Positions 43,834 to 56,200 of a stretch of 64,000 bases of DNA are shown piece after piece (positions within the stretch are counted from its first letter, which is position 1; every line of letters begins with the position of its first letter). The stretch is from positions 930,001 through 994,000 of the forward strand of contig OY723263.1 in NCBI GenBank assembly GCA_963210315.1. Reading direction: 5' to 3'. The position numbers and the translations under genes are program-made. The notes under the pieces were generated by a model. That model had not been told where the DNA came from. It saw only the letters and a program-made list of their open reading frames with translations, and did no database searches. Source of the DNA: Rhynchopus euleeides. Lineage: Eukaryota > Euglenozoa > Diplonemea > Diplonemida > Diplonemidae.

Positions 43834-45118
43834 CTAGTTCACCTGGAGGCTGGCAAACTGCAGGTCTGGCACGACGAGTGGCTGGTTGGACCCGATTTGC
43901 TCCACGAAGAAGTTGACCACATCCTCCGCAAATCCTCTGTAGGGGGAGAAGTGTGTATTGTGCCATGATAGCAACAAGTGATCGGTACGCTCAACACTCC
44001 TCCGGAAATAGTCGTATGTGAGTGTGAGACACTGGCCTCTTCCACACCAATCCATCCTCGCCGAACGAAGAAACAAGGCTGGTGTGGAGACCGGTGGTCA
44101 GTGTAAAACAGTTCCGGATGGGGCTGGCTGGCAAAGTTCATAGCTAACCCAGTCATGTGGCATACGCTGTTTCGGTGCATTTGTTGCAGAAGGAGGGGTC
44201 CACATTGACCTCCAGCAGATACGGCTTGATGCTGCCGTCGGGGTTAACCGACGGGATGAAGTCGAAGGCGAGGTGGTTGAAGCGGCCTGTCCCCTCCTCC
44301 TGTGGGGGAGGGATGCCCTTCTTCTGCCAGAGGGTCACCATGCTCTTGACGACCTTGTGGCACGCCATGAAGCACTGGTCCCACACGGACTCAAAGTGAT
44401 CCCAGTCATCTGTGGTACTCTCGAACACATTGTCGGTGCAGTGCTCCACGTCAGCATCACGCCCTGTGCTGTCGGGATCGTAGCCGGACCGCATGGCATT
44501 CGCACGCAGCCTCCGGTTGACGTGCAGCCAAATGTCACCCGTCCCTCCGTGCACACTGATAAAAGACCACAAACGCAGCAACATCTTGCGCCCGTTGAAG
44601 AGGTAGAGATGCGGGACCTCCTCCTGGATAACATAGCGGAACCACGCAGGCTTGTCCGTCTCAAGGGTCTCGCAGTATCGCCGTGCCTCCTCCGCACTGG
44701 GGTAGCACGACACGCCTCTGCGTGCGTTCATATGAGACACCTTGACGTACCACTTCGACCCGCTGGTCGGCAGCACACCTGCATCCAAGGCTTCACAGAA
44801 TGTGCTGTATTTGAAGAAGGTCCTGGGGCCCAGATGTGTCAGGTTGTCGCGAACCAGCATCTTCGCGAGACTGACCTTCCCGCCAATGCAGTCGACGTAT
44901 GCCTTCGGGAGGAGCTTCCAGTCGGCCATGCACTTGCAGCCGTTCACCTTCTGCACGTAGCAAACACCCCCATTAGGGCATGCCTCTGCACCACGCGCAG
45001 CAAGCTCCTTCTTCCACCCCCGCCGCACGAGGGCACGGGTGATGTGCTTTTTCTTCCAGCAGCTGTGGAAGGTGGTCGTCCCATCGTGCTCTTCGGGGAA
45101 GGAGTCGGATGATTCCAT
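43834..45118 (-). CDS. Tubulin-tyrosine-ligase (TTL) family ATP-grasp enzyme, two exons (351 aa)
   Basis: Exons are 44166-45118 and 43834-43936. A 229 nt intron (GTATGC..TACAG) joins CTETA to GFAEDVVNFFVEQIG in frame. TTL-family ATP-grasp landmarks include KWYVKVSHMNARRGVSCY (ATP-binding lysine strand), YVIQEEVPHLYLFNGRKMLL, RLWSFISVHG, HCTDNVFEST, and the metal-binding FDFIPSV..KPYLLEVNVDPSF. The length fits a short TTL-like enzyme (TTL itself is about 377 aa). The start at 45118 (MESSDSFPEEHDG) lies 7 nt after CCTTCCCCTGCAG, a strong acceptor. The family ligates Tyr, Glu or Gly to tubulin; the amino acid added cannot be read from sequence by eye. The N-terminal part has an unusual Cys cluster (CPNGGVCYVQKVNGCKC). 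Confidence 0.82.
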
Positions 45119-45454
45119 TGAGGCCCTGCAGGGGAAGGCCTTGTGTATGCGTGGCCTGTGGTGGCAGCTGTGGTGTGGTTGTCATGCAGGCACAGGGCAG
45201 CACACAAGCAAGCAGACACGACCGACCCCAAGCTACGGGGGGAGTGGGCGGGGGCGGGGGGGCAAGTGGGTTCCTCTGGTGTACACAACGACTGATTTTC
45301 CTTTGTGTGCGTGCGGATGCTGTGTTGTTTTTGATCGGAAAAAATAATGGACATGAATGATTGACCAGAAGACCGCAGCGGAACCCAACGGGGGTTCCGC
45401 CGAATGCGGCACCACCGCGCCGCTGCGCGATCGCCACGATCCTGACACCTCTCA
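45119..45454. other. Intergenic spacer
   Basis: 336 bp between the TTL start and the WDR3 stop. It holds the proposed TTL splice acceptor; nothing else is visible. Confidence 0.35.
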
Positions 45455-48400
45455 TCATTGTCTGCTCCGCTTGTGGCCTTTCTTCAGCGCCAGGTCAAAG
45501 AACTCACCGCTAGCATCGTGCTTCGTCTGGATATAGCTCTGGAGCACCGCAAGGCCAGCGTTGTTGAATCCGTGCGTGTCGACCTGTGAAAACATGACGG
45601 AGGTGAAGGACACATACAACCGATACAAACTCGGGGGCCTCTTTTGCTTGCTAACGGGGGCCTTCGCTCAGAAGTGCGGAGTAGTGAGTCGCCTCACAGA
45701 AAGGGGGATAAACTCACAGAGCGAAGGGCCCCAACACAATATTTCGGAGACCGTAAGAAGCCCACGCATCAGCAGACCACAAACAGCCCCTCCCCATCCC
45801 CCCACTGTGGCACCCCGCCACACATGCCTCACTCACAACCCACGAGTCATACCAAACCCGACAGCGAGAGTGTCAGCTGCTGCTGCAGCGAGATGGCTGT
45901 CGCACGCAGCTGCGAGTTCCCCTCCAGCTCTGTGGAGAACTGCCTGATGAGGAAGAGCGACACACGCGCCACCGACTCGATGCGGCAGTGGCGATCCTTC
46001 AGAAGATCGACGCAGAAGGCGAGGAGACGTTTGCAGTATTCTGCAGGGAGCCCGGAGAGCACGTAACGCAGGGCGTGCCCCTTGATGGCTTGGATAACCT
46101 GCGCCAGATACTCGAGGGGCGTGCGTGTCCCAAGCATCGGGTGCTGCGCCTCTGCTGCAGCACCGCCCTCTGCCGCCCTCTCGAGCTCAGCGGATGCCAG
46201 GTCGATGGCCTGTACCAGGTCCTCGGACCCCTTCAGGTGGAGGCTGGTGCGCTGCCCTGCCACACCAACCTCTGCGTCGGCCCGATCGAGGGCAGCGTAT
46301 GCCTGCGACGCCGCAGCCTCCTTGTCAGCCTCCTCCTCCGCCTCGCGCTCCGCCTCCTCGTCAGGGAACAGGAGGCCCTCGGAGCGCACCCACGACCGCA
46401 CAGACCGGTCAGCGCCGTAGGACACCAGGACACCTCCCTCCTGGGACAGCTCACATCCCCACACAGCGCCGTGGTGGCCCTTCAGCGTCTGGATGTGTGA
46501 GAAGTGGTCTGCGTCCCAGCATTTCACGGTCCCGTCCTTGCCTGTGGGGGGGTGGTGTGATGGCAATGCGGTGGAAGGGTGGGGTGGGGGTGTTGGGTTG
46601 GATCAAGCAGGCAGGCCGGAAAAGTGGGCCGGGCGTGGCAATCGAGGGGAGGAAGGGCCGCTTGTGAGGTTGTGGCAGATCTTCTTTGGCGCTTCTTTTC
46701 AGCAAGGAAAAAGGGAGGGGGGGGGAGGGTTGAATCTGCGGCATACCGGCTGTCCACAGGTAGTGGGTGTCGGGAACGAACTTCACGTCTGTGACGTAGT
46801 CGTCATGCGCAAATATCGACTTGTGGCAGTCACCGAAGTCGAGACCCCACAGCTTCACGTTCTTGTCGATCGACCCAGATGCAATCAACCTGATCGGTGA
46901 TGTGTGTGTATGTGAGATCAGAGATGTACCTCCCACCCTCAAAACCCAACCTGCACATCTGACATACCGAGAGTCGCTACTGATGCTGATGGCGGTGACA
47001 GGGTACTTGTGCCCGTACAGCGAGAGGAAGAACTTGCAAGTGTCAGCGTAGTACACCTTCACCGTGTTGTCCTGCAGGGCGACAGCAAAGAACTTGTTGT
47101 CGGGGGAGTACGTCACTGCTGTGATGGAGTCGGTGAAGTCGAGGGTTGCCGACTCGACCAGGGTCACGCGCTTGCCGCCGGTGTCCTCATCCTGCGCCAG
47201 GTCGAGCGACCAGATTTTCAGCTTCTTGTCCTTCCCTGCGGTGGTCACACCACGCTTGTCGCTGCGCAGAACCACAGCCGTCACCTCGCCGTCGTGAGCA
47301 GGGATGGTCTCCATGATCTCTGACTTCGGAAGGGACATCAGCTGCAGCTCGCCGCTCTTTGTACCCGCAATCAGGTGGTTGTCGCCTGGCAGGAAGGTGA
47401 GGCAGGTCGGCTCCTCAGACTCGATGGTGTTGGTGCAGTCCACGATTGCACCCTCAGAGCCTGCAATCTGCAGCTCCAGCGCCCACACCTTCACGGACCC
47501 TGTGGCGCATGTGGCAACCAGCCTGTTGCTGTGCGACATCGAAGAGCTGCGAATCTCCCCCCTGTGCCCGATGGACCCGCAGGTGCGCCCCTTCGTCAGG
47601 GTGACGGGCTCTGTCTTGGAGTCCGTCCACGTCAGGTGCCACTCCTCGTACTGGTTGTCGTTGAGGGCGACGACAAGCCTGTCAGGCTCCGAACGAAGAT
47701 CCCCCTCCCGCTGCGGCACAAACGCAAAGCTTCTTATTTTGGAGTCTGCGCGCAGCACCACGCTGTCGAGGCGGTGGTACTCCAGGGCGGCAGACCGCCC
47801 GACATCTGCCTCGTCCTTCGCCTTTTCTCGCTTCCTTTTTCTCTGCCGTGCGAGTTTCGCAGACACCCCCTTCTCGCCCAACACCGAGAAGAACTCGATG
47901 ACACGATCAGTGGACTGCACCGCCAGTAGTGTATGCGCCGGGTTGTACTTCATGCCGGCGACAGGGCGGTGGTTCGCACGCTCCAACTGACCGTGGGGGA
48001 CGAACATCTCCTCTTCGGTACCATCCGTCTTCTCCATGTTGTACACCTTCAGCACGTGATCACGGGCACCGATGATCAGGCGTGCCTCTGCCATGTCAAC
48101 ACAGATAGAGGTTGCCAGCGACGTGGCACCAATGAAGGTGTGCACGCATGCCCGCACCTCAGGGTCCCACACCTTGATCAGCCCGTCACCCGCAACCGAC
48201 ACAAGCTTCTTGTTGACCTGCAGGAAGGTGAGCCCCAGGATCGCCGACTTATGCCCGCGCAAGCGGAACACCGGATCCTGTGTCGTGACGTCCCACATCA
48301 CGATGTCGGTGTCGGAGGCGCCGGATGCGAGCAGCGTCGCATCCGAAGACAGCGCCAGCGCGATGACCTTGCTTGTCAGCTTGTGCCCCAGCCCGCGTGT

Positions 48401-48709
48401 CATGAGGGATGACCAGTCAGCCGTGAGGTAGAGGGACACGTGCCCATCGCTGTACCCGATGAGGAGGTGCTCCCCCGTGGGGCTGGACTGCAGGGCGGAC
48501 ACCTGCCCCTCCTCGTTGCCGCCAGGGATGAACCCGACAATGGCGTGTGTCTTCAAGTCGAAGATGTGGACGTTCTCAAGAGCAGGTGTGCACACGACAG
48601 AGGCTTCATCATCCCCAGTGCCGTTCCGCACCACCACGACATTCCCCTCATTTGCCGCAACAACTCCTGTTGTGCTCTTTGGCTCGTAACGCAAGTAGGA
48701 GCGCGGCAT
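45455..48709 (-). CDS. WDR3: WDR3 / UTP12 (Dip2), U3 snoRNP small-subunit processome WD40 protein, four exons (900 aa)
   Basis: Exons: 46968-48709, 46747-46889, 45853-46541, 45455-45583; introns of 78, 205 and 269 nt (GTATGT, GTATGC, GTATGA), all frame-exact. The N-terminus (MPRSYLRYEPKSTTGVVAAN) is the family start ..SYLRYE...FGV. Two WD40 propellers follow, with diagnostic segments conserved with WDR3: SGASDTDIVMWDV, IAGTKSGELQL, ETIPAHDGEVTAVVL, FFLSLYGHKYPVTAISI, IASGSIDKNVKLWGLDFGD and IQTLKGHHGAVWGCE. The C-terminal Utp12 domain includes HALRYVLSGLPAEYCKRLLA and ends with GFNNAGLAVLQ across the last splice. It functions in nucleolar 18S rRNA processing within the UTP-B complex. The domain order and family-specific C-terminus make the call secure. 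Confidence 0.93.
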
Positions 48710-49073
48710 CGCACCCCTTACCAGCGCCGAGCCCCGTGTTCTGCAGTGGGTGGGCGAGTGGCGTGCTTGAGGTCCACCAGGAGGGGACACGGTGTGTGTG
48801 GCGCTTGAGTCAATCCAGGTGGGGCAGGGAACCTGGGGGCGGGAGGAGCCTCACGGCAGTACTTTGCCGCAAGAGGAAGCACGTTTGAGGCCTCAAGAGC
48901 CGAGAGGGTCAAGCGAGTGTGGTGGTGGTTGGGGTGGGGGTGGGGCTGCTTCGCGCGTTTCACTCGTAGCATAGATGATGCGTCGTTGTAGGGTTCCGGA
49001 GGAAAAAGAAAGAATCATGAACCTATTGGGCTATGCCACGTGATTCGACCTGGCTTTGGTGGCGGTGATGTTG

Positions 49074-50249
49074 GGCAGGAAACCCAGGGATTGGCCAAAT
49101 CAGGTGGGTCGTAGAAAACACCCTGTCCGACAGTAAAAACGTAGATCAGAACTCCCAACACCCAAACAACATACCTGCCGCAACACGAGAGCAGCAGGAT
49201 GGAGCAGGGAAGGGGCACAGCGGGTGGGCGCCAATAGAGAGGGGCCTGGAGATCCCGGCCACAGGCTCCGCACCGTGACCTCAAGGTAACACCACAGCAC
49301 AGACAAAAGGCAAAATAGAACGACGAAATTATCGTAGATCATGCATCACACACTCGAACTGCCAGACAGCCATGAGTGGGCTGGGGTGCTAAGACCAGCC
49401 CTTCCCAGGCGCGATGCAAATTCGAGGGGTGATCTGTGTTTCTTTGTTGTGCGAGGGTCACATACCCACCAGACAGGAAGGGCCACTGGCGACCGCACAA
49501 TGCGGCTCGTGATGGCTTGCGCTGGCAGGTGCACGAGGCTTGGGGATGGCATCACAGAGGGGCAGCCTATTCGGCCGCCCCTCCGTGGGCCTTGTCGGTG
49601 GGTGGGCAGGGGGAGATAAAGGAGGAGCAGGGGATTTGGCTAACATGAGGGTGTTTCGACACTAACCTCTTCCGCCTCCGCCAGGCGCCGTCTCTGCGCT
49701 TGAGAGCGCTGCCGGTAGCACTGGCGTGGCAGTGGTAGCCGTAGAAATGGGGCAGATAAGATGTGGGGATGGGGTGGGGAGGTGGGAGGTCGTGCTGCAA
49801 AAAAAAAGAGATACGGCGCTGGTTGCGCGCCAAACCTGGGTGAACAAACACCCTTTCTGCCTGATGAAGGTCGATGTGTATCTGAGTACATTCATTGCAA
49901 CAAGGCAGGTAAGTTGCGATTTGTCACCGGAAGCGCTGCCAACTATCCCTCACACTGTGACAGGTTTCCTCCCGCAGTGTGCCAGCACGAAATAGTCAAA
50001 ACAAAAGTGTCACTTCAACTCTGCCGCTCTCTCTCTACTGTATGATACTTCGTTTGATGCGTTGACGCTTCCACACACACTTACAAACCCACTTGCCTGA
50101 TGAAGGGGGTGGTGTGTAGAGCACGTTTGGCAGAGCTGAATGACACTTTCCGCGCGAAAGTCGTGTGCGTAATAAAAAATGTAAACTAGAACGGGGGGGG
50201 TGGGGGGCACGTGCTGAGGAGTTGGACAGGGAGCCCTCCAATCAGGTGG
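49074..50249. repeat. Downstream flank of the repeat-protein gene, duplicated (partner 58008-59020)
   Basis: Collinear with 58008-59020 (starting offset 8,934 bp), differing by sparse substitutions, one A-run length change, a 7 bp indel and the 169 bp insertion. It continues without a break into the coding repeats, so the whole gene plus its 3' flank was duplicated in tandem. Confidence 0.85.
50004..50172. mobile_element. 169 bp dispersed element (copy B), absent from the paralogous locus
   Basis: The duplicate at about 58943 reads GTCAAAACATAAAAAATG. Here the same sequence is split after GTCAAAACA by exactly 169 bp. The insert matches 6988-7156 and has partial inverted ends (AAAGTGTCACTTCAACTCTG and CAGAGCTGAATGACACTTT). 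No clear target-site duplication is visible. Confidence 0.75.
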
Positions 50250-53200
50250 TTAGGCCTCCGTGCACCAGATGCTGTCAGCAGCGACGCAGCTGCTGTGCGG
50301 GAGAGCACACTTTCCGAACAGGCGCTCAAGGAAGCTGCACTCGCGCTGCCCAGCAGGGCACTTCCAACACACGAGGGGGGGAGTGGTCACAGTGCCCACA
50401 GGGCGGTAGATCTGGTTCACAACAAGAGCTGTCCCCTCGCCAGCAGGGCCGGTGATTGTCTCGTACGTCCCAGCAACAACAACAATCTCCTGGGCGTAGA
50501 TCTTCGTGCGTGCCCACTCCACGATAGCGGCGTCGAGCGTCTTGTCGAAGCTAATGCCGGAAAGGCTGCTCGACTCCTTGCTGTTCAGGATGTACTGCGT
50601 CAGGCTCGGGCACGGGAACGTGATGCACCGCACCCCGTTGTCACGCACGCCCACGAACGACCCCGTCCCTGTGGCCTTGCTTGCCTGGTCGTGGTCTGTC
50701 TCCAGGGTGAACTGCCCCAGCACACCCCAGTTGTCCCACTTCCTCGTCGACAGCACACCCTTGAGCAGGCGTGTCGTGTAGTCCATGCTGAAGGTCTCCT
50801 TCGATGCAATCTCGGCAACGTAGCAACGCTCATTCTGAGTCCCGTCTGAGCACGTCGTCGTCTTCTTGTTCACCAGGCTCACCCAGTAGCCGCCGCAGAG
50901 AGGCGAGACACACTTGCGCAGGTCGTGCTCGACGTGGAAGTAGCCCTCCTGATCCGGAACCTGGCACTGCCCAGGCGCGTCGAACAGGCCCGGCTGCTGG
51001 TAGCACACCAGCCCCTCGGCACACTTGCGCGCCATGCACGGGTCCGGCAGAGGGCCGCCACCGCACGACTCACCCACCTGCGAGATGGTGCCGCACGGGG
51101 GTGCAGGGGTAGCAGCTGCCACAGGGCGGTAGATCTGGTTCACGACGAGAGCTGTCCCCTCGCCAGCAGGGCCGGTGATTGTCTCGTACGTCCCAGCAAC
51201 AACAACAATCTCCTGGGCGTAGATCTTCGTGCGTGCCCACTCCACAATAGCGGCGTCGAGCGTCTTGTCGAAGCTGATGCCGGAAAGGCTGCTCGACTCC
51301 TTGCTGTTCAGGATGTACTGCGACAGGCTCGGGCACGGGAACGTGATGCACCGCACCCCGTTGTCACGCACGCCCACGAACGACCCCGTCCCTGTGGCCT
51401 TGCTTGCCTGGTCGTGGTCTGTCTCCAGGGTGAACTGCCCCAGCACACCCCAGTTGTCCCACTTCCTCGTCGACAGCACACCCTTGAGCAGGCGTGTCGT
51501 GTAGTCCATGCTGAAGGTCTCCTTCGATGCAATCTCGGCAACGTAGCAACGCTCATTCTGAGTCCCGTCTGAGCACGTCGTCGTCTTCTTGTTCACCAGG
51601 CTCACCCAGTAGCCGCCGCAGAGAGGCGAGACACACTTGCGCAGGTCGTGCTCGACGTGGAAGTAGCCCTCCTGATCCGGAACCTGGCACTGCCCAGGCG
51701 CGTCGAACAGGCCCGGCTGCAGGTAGCACACCAGCCCCTCGGCACACTTGCGCGCCATGCACGGGTCCGGCAGAGGGCCGCCACCGCACGACTCACCCAC
51801 CTGCGAGATGGTGCCGCACGGGGGTGCAGGGGTAGCAGCTGCCACAGGGCGGTAGATCTGGTTCACGACGAGAGCTGTCCCCTCGCCAGCAGGGCCGGTG
51901 ATTGTCTCGTACGTCCCAGCAACAACAACAATCTCCTGGGCGTAGATCTTCGTGCGTGCCCACTCCACAATAGCGGCGTCGAGCGTCTTGTCGAAGCTGA
52001 TGCCGGAAAGGCTGCTCGACTCCTTGCTGTTCAGGATGTACTGCGACAGGCTCGGGCACGGGAACGTGATGCACCGCACCCCGTTGTCACGCACGCCCAC
52101 GAACGACCCCGTCCCTGTGGCCTTGCTTGCCTGGTCGTGGTCTGTCTCCAGGGTGAACTGCCCCAGCACACCCCAGTTGTCCCACTTCCTCGTCGACAGC
52201 ACACCCTTGAGCAGGCGTGTCGTGTAGTCCATGCTGAAGGTCTCCTTCGATGCAATCTCGGCAACGTAGCAACGCTCATTCTGAGTCCCGTCTGAGCACG
52301 TCGTCGTCTTCTTGTTCACCAGGCTCACCCAGTAGCCGCCGCAGAGAGGCGAGACACACTTGCGCAGGTCGTGCTCGACGTGGAAGTAGCCCTCCTGATC
52401 CGGAACCTGGCACTGCCCAGGCGCGTCGAACAGGCCCGGCTGCAGGTAGCACACCAGCCCCTCGGCACACTTGCGCGCCATGCACGGGTCCGGCAGAGGG
52501 CCGCCACCGCACGACTCACCCACCTGCGAGATGGTGCCGCACGGGGGTGCAGGGGTAGCAGCTGCCACAGGGCGGTAGATCTGGTTCACGACGAGAGCTG
52601 TCCCCTCGCCAGCAGGGCCGGTGATTGTCTCGTACGTCCCAGCAACAACAACAATCTCCTGGGCGTAGATCTTCGTGCGTGCCCACTCCACAATAGCGGC
52701 GTCGAGCGTCTTGTCGAAGCTGATGCCGGAAAGGCTGCTCGACTCCTTGCTGTTCAGGATGTACTGCGACAGGCTCGGGCACGGGAACGTGATGCACCGC
52801 ACCCCGTTGTCACGCACGCCCACGAACGACCCCGTCCCTGTGGCCTTGCTTGCCTGGTCGTGGTCTGTCTCCAGGGTGAACTGCCCCAGCACACCCCAGT
52901 TGTCCCACTTCCTCGTCGACAGCACACCCTTGAGCAGGCGTGTCGTGTAGTCCATGCTGAAGGTCTCCTTCGATGCAATCTCGGCAACGTAGCAACGCTC
53001 ATTCTGAGTCCCGTCTGAGCACGTCGTCGTCTTCTTGTTCACCAGGCTCACCCAGTAGCCGCCGCAGAGAGGCGAGACACACTTGCGCAGGTCGTGCTCG
53101 ACGTGGAAGTAGCCCTCCTGATCCGGAACCTGGCACTGCCCAGGCGCGTCGAACAGGCCCGGCTGCTGGTAGCACACCAGCCCCTCGGCACACTTGCGCG

Positions 53201-56200
53201 CCATGCACGGGTCCGGCAGAGGGCCGCCACCGCACGACTCACCCACCTGCGAGATGGTGCCGCACGGGGGTGCAGGGGTAGCAGCTGCCACAGGGCGGTA
53301 GATCTGGTTCACGACGAGAGCTGTCCCCTCGCCAGCAGGGCCGGTGATTGTCTCGTACGTCCCAGCAACAACAACAATCTCCTGGGCGTAGATCTTCGTG
53401 CGTGCCCACTCCACGATAGCGGCGTCGAGCGTCTTGTCGAAGCTAATGCCGGAAAGGCTGCTCGACTCCTTGCTGTTCAGGATGTACTGCGTCAGGCTCG
53501 GGCACGGGAACGTGATGCACCGCACCCCGTTGTCACGCACGCCCACGAACGACCCCGTCCCTGTGGCCTTGCTTGCCTGGTCGTGGTCTGTCTCCAGGGT
53601 GAACTGCCCCAGCACACCCCAGTTGTCCCACTTCCTCGTCGACAGCACACCCTTGAGCAGGCGTGTCGTGTAGTCCATGCTGAAGGTCTCCTTCGATGCA
53701 ATCTCGGCAACGTAGCAACGCTCATTCTGAGTCCCGTCTGAGCACGTCGTCGTCTTCTTGTTCACCAGGCTCACCCAGTAGCCGCCGCAGAGAGGCGAGA
53801 CACACTTGCGCAGGTCGTGCTCGACGTGGAAGTAGCCCTCCTGATCCGGAACCTGGCACTGCCCAGGCGCGTCGAACAGGCCCGGCTGCAGGTAGCACAC
53901 CAGCCCCTCGGCACACTTGCGCGCCATGCACGGGTCCGGCAGAGGGCCGCCACCGCACGACTCACCCACCTGCGAGATGGTGCCGCACGGGGGTGCAGGG
54001 GTAGCAGCTGCCACAGGGCGGTAGATCTGGTTCACGACGAGAGCTGTCCCCTCGCCAGCAGGGCCGGTGATTGTCTCGTACGTCCCAGCAACAACAACAA
54101 TCTCCTGGGCGTAGATCTTCGTGCGTGCCCACTCCACAATAGCGGCGTCGAGCGTCTTGTCGAAGCTGATGCCGGAAAGGCTGCTCGACTCCTTGCTGTT
54201 CAGGATGTACTGCGACAGGCTCGGGCACGGGAACGTGATGCACCGCACCCCGTTGTCACGCACGCCCACGAACGACCCCGTCCCTGTGGCCTTGCTTGCC
54301 TGGTCGTGGTCTGTCTCCAGGGTGAACTGCCCCAGCACACCCCAGTTGTCCCACTTCCTCGTCGACAGCACACCCTTGAGCAGGCGTGTCGTGTAGTCCA
54401 TGCTGAAGGTCTCCTTCGATGCAATCTCGGCAACGTAGCAACGCTCATTCTGAGTCCCGTCTGAGCACGTCGTCGTCTTCTTGTTCACCAGGCTCACCCA
54501 GTAGCCGCCGCAGAGAGGCGAGACACACTTGCGCAGGTCGTGCTCGACGTGGAAGTAGCCCTCCTGATCCGGAACCTGGCACTGCCCAGGCGCGTCGAAC
54601 AGGCCCGGCTGCAGGTAGCACACCAGCCCCTCGGCACACTTGCGCGCCATGCACGGGTCCGGCAGAGGGCCGCCACCGCACGACTCACCCACCTGCGAGA
54701 TGGTGCCGCACGGGGGTGCAGGGGTAGCAGCTGCCACAGGGCGGTAGATCTGGTTCACGACGAGAGCTGTCCCCTCGCCAGCAGGGCCGGTGATTGTCTC
54801 GTACGTCCCAGCAACAACAACAATCTCCTGGGCGTAGATCTTCGTGCGTGCCCACTCCACAATAGCGGCGTCGAGCGTCTTGTCGAAGCTGATGCCGGAA
54901 AGGCTGCTCGACTCCTTGCTGTTCAGGATGTACTGCGACAGGCTCGGGCACGGGAACGTGATGCACCGCACCCCGTTGTCACGCACGCCCACGAACGACC
55001 CCGTCCCTGTGGCCTTGCTTGCCTGGTCGTGGTCTGTCTCCAGGGTGAACTGCCCCAGCACACCCCAGTTGTCCCACTTCCTCGTCGACAGCACACCCTT
55101 GAGCAGGCGTGTCGTGTAGTCCATGCTGAAGGTCTCCTTCGATGCAATCTCGGCAACGTAGCAACGCTCATTCTGAGTCCCGTCTGAGCACGTCGTCGTC
55201 TTCTTGTTCACCAGGCTCACCCAGTAGCCGCCGCAGAGAGGCGAGACACACTTGCGCAGGTCGTGCTCGACGTGGAAGTAGCCCTCCTGATCCGGAACCT
55301 GGCACTGCCCAGGCGCGTCGAACAGGCCCGGCTGCTGGTAGCACACCAGCCCCTCGGCACACTTGCGCGCCATGCACGGGTCCGGCAGAGGGCCGCCACC
55401 GCACGACTCACCCACCTGCGAGATGGTGCCGCACGGGGGTGCAGGGGTAGCAGCTGCCACAGGGCGGTAGATCTGGTTCACGACGAGAGCTGTCCCCTCG
55501 CCAGCAGGGCCGGTGATTGTCTCGTACGTCCCAGCAACAACAACAATCTCCTGGGCGTAGATCTTCGTGCGTGCCCACTCCACGATAGCGGCGTCGAGCG
55601 TCTTGTCGAAGCTAATGCCGGAAAGGCTGCTCGACTCCTTGCTGTTCAGGATGTACTGCGTCAGGCTCGGGCACGGGAACGTGATGCACCGCACCCCGTT
55701 GTCACGCACGCCCACGAACGACCCCGTCCCTGTGGCCTTGCTTGCCTGGTCGTGGTCTGTCTCCAGGGTGAACTGCCCCAGCACACCCCAGTTGTCCCAC
55801 TTCCTCGTCGACAGCACACCCTTGAGCAGGCGTGTCGTGTAGTCCATGCTGAAGGTCTCCTTCGATGCAATCTCGGCAACGTAGCAACGCTCATTCTGAG
55901 TCCCGTCTGAGCACGTCGTCGTCTTCTTGTTCACCAGGCTCACCCAGTAGCCGCCGCAGAGAGGCGAGACACACTTGCGCAGGTCGTGCTCGACGTGGAA
56001 GTAGCCCTCCTGATCCGGAACCTGGCACTGCCCAGGCGCGTCGAACAGGCCCGGCTGCTGGTAGCACACCAGCCCCTCGGCACACTTGCGCGCCATGCAC
56101 GGGTCCGGCAGAGGGCCGCCACCGCACGACTCACCCACCTGCGAGATGGTGCCGCACGGGGGTGCAGGGGTAGCAGCTGCCACAGGGCGGTAGATCTGGT

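Larger units (their letters stand above)
48710..50249. other. Intergenic region, mostly duplicated at 58008-59020
   Basis: 48710-49073 is unique and holds the WDR3 leader. From 49074 on it matches 58008-59020, except for the 169 bp element at 50004-50172 and a few small indels. No gene is visible in either copy. Confidence 0.6.
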
